Assembly (NCBI RefSeq): GCF_008704535.1
Contig: NZ_CP023701.1
Location: 2,294,001-2,358,000 of the forward strand
Direction: 5' to 3'
Length of the DNA: 64,000 bases
From: Streptomyces subrutilus
GTDB lineage: Bacteria; Actinomycetota; Actinomycetes; Streptomycetales; Streptomycetaceae
Shown: positions 60,709 through 64,000 of the stretch, piece after piece
How the letters are laid out: each line of letters begins with the position of its first letter
How positions within the stretch are numbered: the stretch's first letter is position 1
Notes under the pieces: generated by a model
Databases searched by the model: none
Seen by the model: only the letters and a program-made list of their open reading frames with translations
Told to the model about the DNA's origin: nothing
Made by a program: the position numbers and the translations under genes

Positions 60709-62067
60709 CTACCAGCCGCCCCCGCCGTCGAACCCGCCGCCCCCGTCGAACCCGCCCCCGCCGCCGAAGTCCCCGCCCCCGAAGTCGGACGGGTTGAAGT
60801 CGGCCCCCGAGACGTCCCCGCCGCCGAAGCCCGACCCGTCCACGGCGCCCCCGCCGAAGTCCGCGGCGTAGGCGGGGCTGGACATCATCGAACCGAGCAT
60901 CGTGCCCATCAGCAGACCGGGCAGCATGCCGCCGCCGAAGTAGCCGCCGGCCCAGGGGCCGTAGGCCGGGCCCGCGTCGTAGTACGGGCGCGGGCCGTGC
61001 TCCGTGTCGACGGTACGGACCGCCGGCTCCTGCCCGTCCCGCAGCCGGACCGCGTCCGCCGTGCAGACGGGCACCGTACGGGCCGTCCCGCCCGCCGGCG
61101 CCCAGGTGGCGTCCTCGGTGCCGGGCCCGTGCCGCGGGTCGAAGAAGCAGGGCGCGCGGCGCTCGGGCAGCGGCCGGCCCTGACGGCGCGCGTCGAGGCG
61201 GGCCAGCGCGAAGCGCCCGTCCTCCAGCGCCCGGGTCACGTCCCGGACCTCCTCGGGCCGCCGGACGGCGGCCATGACCTGCTTGGCCTTCTCGTACGAG
61301 TCGAGCCCCTGCGCGTAGTCCTCGCGCATCGCGTCGTCGGCGCCGGGCTCGCCGGGGTGGAAGTCCAGCCGGTCGAGCTCCTCGCCGAAGGCGGTGATGT
61401 CCTCGTCGACGACCACGCTCAGCCGTGCCACGGCCTCGCGGCGGGCCTCTTCCTTCCGCTTCCGGTTGCGCCGGACCAGCGCGTACGCCCCGCCGCCGCC
61501 GACCACGGCGACCGCGCCGAGGGCGATCAGACCGCCGACCGGGGCGCCCGCGTCGGCTCCCGCTCCGGCTCCGCCCCAGGACGCGGGGGCGGAGCCCTCG
61601 GCCTGGCTCAGGGCCTGGTCGACGAAGGTGCCGAGCTGGGTGTTCGCGTCCACCGGGGCGCCGGTCTTGACGGCGTCGGTGAGGTTGCGCACCGCGTTGA
61701 CCGGCATGACGCTCCGGTCGGCGCCCGCGTTGAAACCGTCGCCGAGCCGGATCGCGTAGAGCCCGGTGATGCCGGTCTCGGTGCGGACGGCCTTGAGCAC
61801 CCCGTCCCGGGGGAACGCGGCGGTGGCCGGCAGGACGGCGACGAACACCGGCTTGTCCGCGTCCTTGATCTTCTTCGCGAGCGCGTCCGCCTGGGCCGCG
61901 GACAGCTGGTCCCGGGCCCCCGGATCGACGTAGACCGGCCCCTTCTTGAGGGCCTCCCCCACCGCGGCGACGCCGGTGTCGGCCGACGCCTGCGGGGCGG
62001 CCGCGACCGCCGTCACCGCCAGGGCCAGCAGCAGACCGGAACATGCGGAAATCAGCCTGGTCCTCAT
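60709..62067 (-). CDS. Secreted/membrane protein with Gly-rich tail (TPM/YgcG-like)
   Basis: 452 residues from ATG (a GTG two codons earlier is possible). Signal peptide LISACSGLLLALAVTAVAAA; extracellular domain about 30-165; one transmembrane segment VGGLIALGAVAVVGGGGAYALV near 175-197 followed by a basic RRNRKRKEE stop; cytoplasmic helical domain about 200-300; and a tail with LPGLLMGTMLGSMM and tandem FGGGDFGGGGG / FDGGGGF units ending in W. The Gly-rich end and plan resemble YgcG-type TPM proteins, but no catalytic motif is assigned. Convergent with yceI, co-oriented with cimA upstream. Confidence 0.72.
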   Translation of the reverse strand: MRTRLISACSGLLLALAVTAVAAAPQASADTGVAAVGEALKKGPVYVDPGARDQLSAAQADALAKKIKDADKPVFVAVLPATAAFPRDGVLKAVRTETGITGLYAIRLGDGFNAGADRSVMPVNAVRNLTDAVKTGAPVDANTQLGTFVDQALSQAEGSAPASWGGAGAGADAGAPVGGLIALGAVAVVGGGGAYALVRRNRKRKEEARREAVARLSVVVDEDITAFGEELDRLDFHPGEPGADDAMREDYAQGLDSYEKAKQVMAAVRRPEEVRDVTRALEDGRFALARLDARRQGRPLPERRAPCFFDPRHGPGTEDATWAPAGGTARTVPVCTADAVRLRDGQEPAVRTVDTEHGPRPYYDAGPAYGPWAGGYFGGGMLPGLLMGTMLGSMMSSPAYAADFGGGAVDGSGFGGGDVSGADFNPSDFGGGDFGGGGGFDGGGGFDGGGGW

Positions 62068-62148
62068 GGCCACGACGCTACCGGAACCGGCCGTTTCCCG
62101 TGTGAGCGGGACATAAGCCCCCGCGGCCCGTCCCGCGGGGGCGGCCGG

Positions 62149-63768
62149 CTATTCGGCCGGTTCCACGCCCGCGTGCAGCAGGCCGAAGGTGAAGGCGTCC
62201 TCCAGGGCCTGCCAGGACGCCGCGATCACGTTCTCCGCGACGCCGACCGTGGACCACTCGCGCGCACCGTCGGTCGTGGCGACCAGCACGCGGGTCGTGG
62301 ACTCCGTGCCGTGCTTGCCCTCCAGGATGCGGACCTTGTAGTCGACCAGCTCGAACTTGGCGAGCTGCGGGTAGAACCGCTCCAGCGCGACCCGCAGGGC
62401 CCGGTCCAGCGCGTTGACCGGGCCGTTGCCCTCGGCCGTCGCGACGATCCGCTCGCCCTTGGCCCACAGCTTGACCGTGGCCTCGTTGGCGTGGGTGCCG
62501 TCCGGGCGGTCCTCGACGATCGCCCGCCAGGACTCGACGCGGAAGTACCTGCGGGCCCGGCCCTCGACCTCGGCGCGCAGCAGCAGTTCGAAGGAGGCGT
62601 CGGCGGCCTCGTAGGTGTAGCCCTGGAGCTCCCGCTCCTTGACCCGCTCCACGACCCGCGAGATGAGGGCGCGGTCCCCGCCGAGGTCGACGCCGAGCTC
62701 CTTGCCCTTGAGCTCGATGGAGGCCCGGCCGGCCATGTCCGAGACGAGCATCCGCATGGTGTTGCCGACCCGCTCGGGGTCGATGTGCTGGTAGAGGTCC
62801 GGGTCCACCTTGATGGCGGAGGCGTGCAGGCCCGCCTTGTGCGCGAAGGCGGAGACGCCGACGTACGGCTGGTGGGTGGAGGGGGTGAGGTTGACGACCT
62901 CGGCGATGGCGTGCGAGATGCGGGTCATCTCGGCCAGCGCGCCCGCGGGGAGCACCGTGCGCCCGTACTTGATCTCCAGGGCGGCGACGACCGGGAAGAG
63001 GTTGGCGTTGCCGACGCGCTCGCCGTAGCCGTTGGCGGTGCACTGGACGTGCGTGGCGCCGGCGTCGACCGCGGCCAGGGTGTTGGCGACGGCGCAGCCG
63101 GTGTCGTCCTGGGCGTGGATGCCCAGCCGGGCGCCGGTGTCGGCGAGGACGGTGGCGACGGTGGCGGTGACCTGGGCGGGCAGCATGCCGCCGTTGGTGT
63201 CGCACAGGACGACGACGTCGGCCCCGGCCTCGTGGGCGGTGCGCACGACGGACGTGGCGTACGCGGCGTTGGCGCGGTAGCCGTCGAAGAAGTGCTCGCA
63301 GTCGACGAAGACGCGCCGGCCCTGGGCGACCAGGTGGGAGACGGTGTCGCGGACCATCTCCAGGTTCTCTTCGAGGGTGGTGCGCAGCGCCAGCTCGACG
63401 TGCCGGTCGTGCGACTTGGCGACGAGCGTGATCACCGGAGCGCCCGATTCGAGCAGCGCCCGCACCTGCGGGTCCTCGGCGGCCGAGCCGCCGGCCCGGC
63501 GGGTCGCGCCGAACGCGACGAGCCGGGCGTTCCTGAAGTCGATCTCGGCGCGGGCGCGGGCGAAGAACTCGGTGTCGCGCGGGTTGGCCCCGGGCCAGCC
63601 GCCCTCGATGAAGCCCACGCCGAAGTCGTCCAGGTGGCGCGCGATCGTCAGCTTGTCGGCGACCGTGAGGTTGATGCCCTCGCGCTGGGCGCCGTCGCGC
63701 AGGGTGGTGTCGAAGACGTGGAAACTGTCGTCGAGGACCGCTGCCGCCGCCTCTGGTGTCGTCGTCAT
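62149..63768 (-). CDS. cimA: (R)-citramalate synthase
   Basis: Condenses pyruvate with acetyl-CoA to (R)-citramalate for a threonine-independent route to isoleucine; LeuA-superfamily. 539 residues from ATG. TTLRDGAQREGINLTVADKL near residue 20 and DCEHFFDGYRANAAYA near 155 supply metal ligands, CDTNGGMLPAQV near 190, GIHAQDDTGCAVANTLAAVDAGATHVQ near 215 and NGYGERVGNANL near 248. C-terminal LeuA dimerisation domain about 410-530. The length and motif GQRE... pattern fit the CimA subgroup rather than LeuA. A leader with an attenuator-like structure precedes it. Confidence 0.9.
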   Translation of the reverse strand: MTTTPEAAAAVLDDSFHVFDTTLRDGAQREGINLTVADKLTIARHLDDFGVGFIEGGWPGANPRDTEFFARARAEIDFRNARLVAFGATRRAGGSAAEDPQVRALLESGAPVITLVAKSHDRHVELALRTTLEENLEMVRDTVSHLVAQGRRVFVDCEHFFDGYRANAAYATSVVRTAHEAGADVVVLCDTNGGMLPAQVTATVATVLADTGARLGIHAQDDTGCAVANTLAAVDAGATHVQCTANGYGERVGNANLFPVVAALEIKYGRTVLPAGALAEMTRISHAIAEVVNLTPSTHQPYVGVSAFAHKAGLHASAIKVDPDLYQHIDPERVGNTMRMLVSDMAGRASIELKGKELGVDLGGDRALISRVVERVKERELQGYTYEAADASFELLLRAEVEGRARRYFRVESWRAIVEDRPDGTHANEATVKLWAKGERIVATAEGNGPVNALDRALRVALERFYPQLAKFELVDYKVRILEGKHGTESTTRVLVATTDGAREWSTVGVAENVIAASWQALEDAFTFGLLHAGVEPAE

Positions 63769-63875
63769 GCTGATCTGACTCCTGTCGGATGAGTGGTTCC
63801 GGATGCCCGGGGTCCACTGCTCCCATCATCGCGCGCGGTCCGTTCCCGGCAGGGGTGGGCCGGGAAAAGAAAAAA

Positions 63876-63896
63876 CCCCTCGCGGGTAGCGAGAGG
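63876..63896 (-). terminator. Intrinsic terminator in the cimA leader
   Basis: On the minus strand CCTCTCGC (63896-63889) pairs with GCGAGGGG (63883-63876) around a five-base loop and is followed directly by a run of six T residues, then C-T-rich DNA. Placed about 108 bases before the cimA ATG, it would stop transcription unless an alternative fold forms. Confidence 0.8.
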
Positions 63897-63921
63897 TCGG
63901 CGCGCGGGTCGGGGGCACGGT

Positions 63922-63958
63922 GGCCGCTTCCGCGAAGTTCTTCCGCGGTTCAGCGGCC
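63922..63958 (-). promoter_or_regulatory. Upstream hairpin of the cimA leader
   Basis: GGCCGCT pairs with AGCGGCC (7 bp) on the minus strand, enclosing a second stem built from CCGCGGAAG and CTTCGCGG. The 5' arm contains the stop codon of the leader peptide, so a ribosome stalled on the peptide would alter this fold. Reads as a pause or anti-antiterminator hairpin. Confidence 0.6.
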
Positions 63959-63991
63959 CCTGGGGACCGGCGCGCTGCTGGCGATAATCAC
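63950..63991 (-). CDS. Leader peptide candidate upstream of cimA
   Basis: Short frame, GTG ATT ATC start then codons to TGA, giving M-I-I-A-S-S-A-P-V-P-R-G-R. Two isoleucine codons at the front suit an isoleucine-sensing attenuator for a gene of isoleucine synthesis. The window ends nine bases upstream, so a ribosome site or longer N-terminus (the preceding codon is Leu CTC) cannot be seen. Confidence 0.5.
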   Translation of the reverse strand: MIIASSAPVPRGR

Positions 63992-64000
63992 GAGCTGAGC

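Overview
The window is GC-rich with third-position G/C codon bias, GTG and TTG starts, and almost every gene preceded by a GGAGG-like site. Gene content and order point to a Streptomyces core chromosome. From memory, not from a search, the order matches S. coelicolor from about SCO5586 (ffh) down to SCO5529 (citramalate synthase), so this is a conserved housekeeping arm with local novelties rather than an accessory island. The species cannot be named from the sequence alone.

Layout. 1-8.7 kb: ffh (cut by the left edge), the nitrogen operon amtB-glnK-glnD with a GlnR-like element, the differentiation regulator nsdA, and a small primase-polymerase-like gene. 8.7-14.1 kb: ftsY, an NCS1 permease, a luciferase-like flavin oxidoreductase, and a glucose permease (glcP type). 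14.3-22.8 kb: smc with a large hinge insertion, a short coiled-coil gene, acylphosphatase, a secreted CAP protein, a flavodoxin-type protein divergent from an HxlR regulator, and mutM. 22.8-31.4 kb: rnc (absB), rpmF, a YceD-like gene, a coiled-coil DivIVA/AtpF-like gene, coaD, rsmD, recG and a DAK/FakA-like kinase, all leftward, with rpmB rightward. 31.4-39.6 kb: thiD-thiL, a Lrp-type ligand domain protein, a DUF3515-like lipoprotein, ddlA-gpsA-plsC, cofC with an unexpected C-terminal extension, and hupS. 39.7-46.6 kb: leuCD divergent from the IclR regulator ndgR, a five-tRNA Glu/Gln cluster holding a DasR-like site, a HAD hydrolase, gltX and a FAH-family gene.

46.7-57.9 kb holds two tandem conservons, cvnA1-B1-C1-D1 and cvnA2-B2-C2-D2. 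Each encodes a membrane sensor ATPase, a roadblock protein, a DUF742 protein and a Ras/MglA-like GTPase. A divergent small gene of unknown function precedes them. The paralogous B and D genes share long blocks of exact nucleotide identity, which suggests gene conversion. 58-64 kb: accE-accB, yceI with palindromic operators, a secreted Gly-rich membrane protein, and cimA. The cimA leader shows leader-peptide, hairpin and terminator architecture at the right edge.

Nitrogen and amino-acid themes recur: GlnK/GlnD/AmtB, Glu/Gln tRNAs with GltX and a DasR-like site, leuCD-ndgR, and cimA. The strongest items for follow-up are the cimA attenuator, the DasR-like site inside the tRNA cluster, the conservon gene-conversion pattern with a shared C-terminal box in CvnA, the CofC extension, the Smc hinge insertion and the small NPRRT-repeat protein. 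No mobile element, CRISPR array or prophage was seen.
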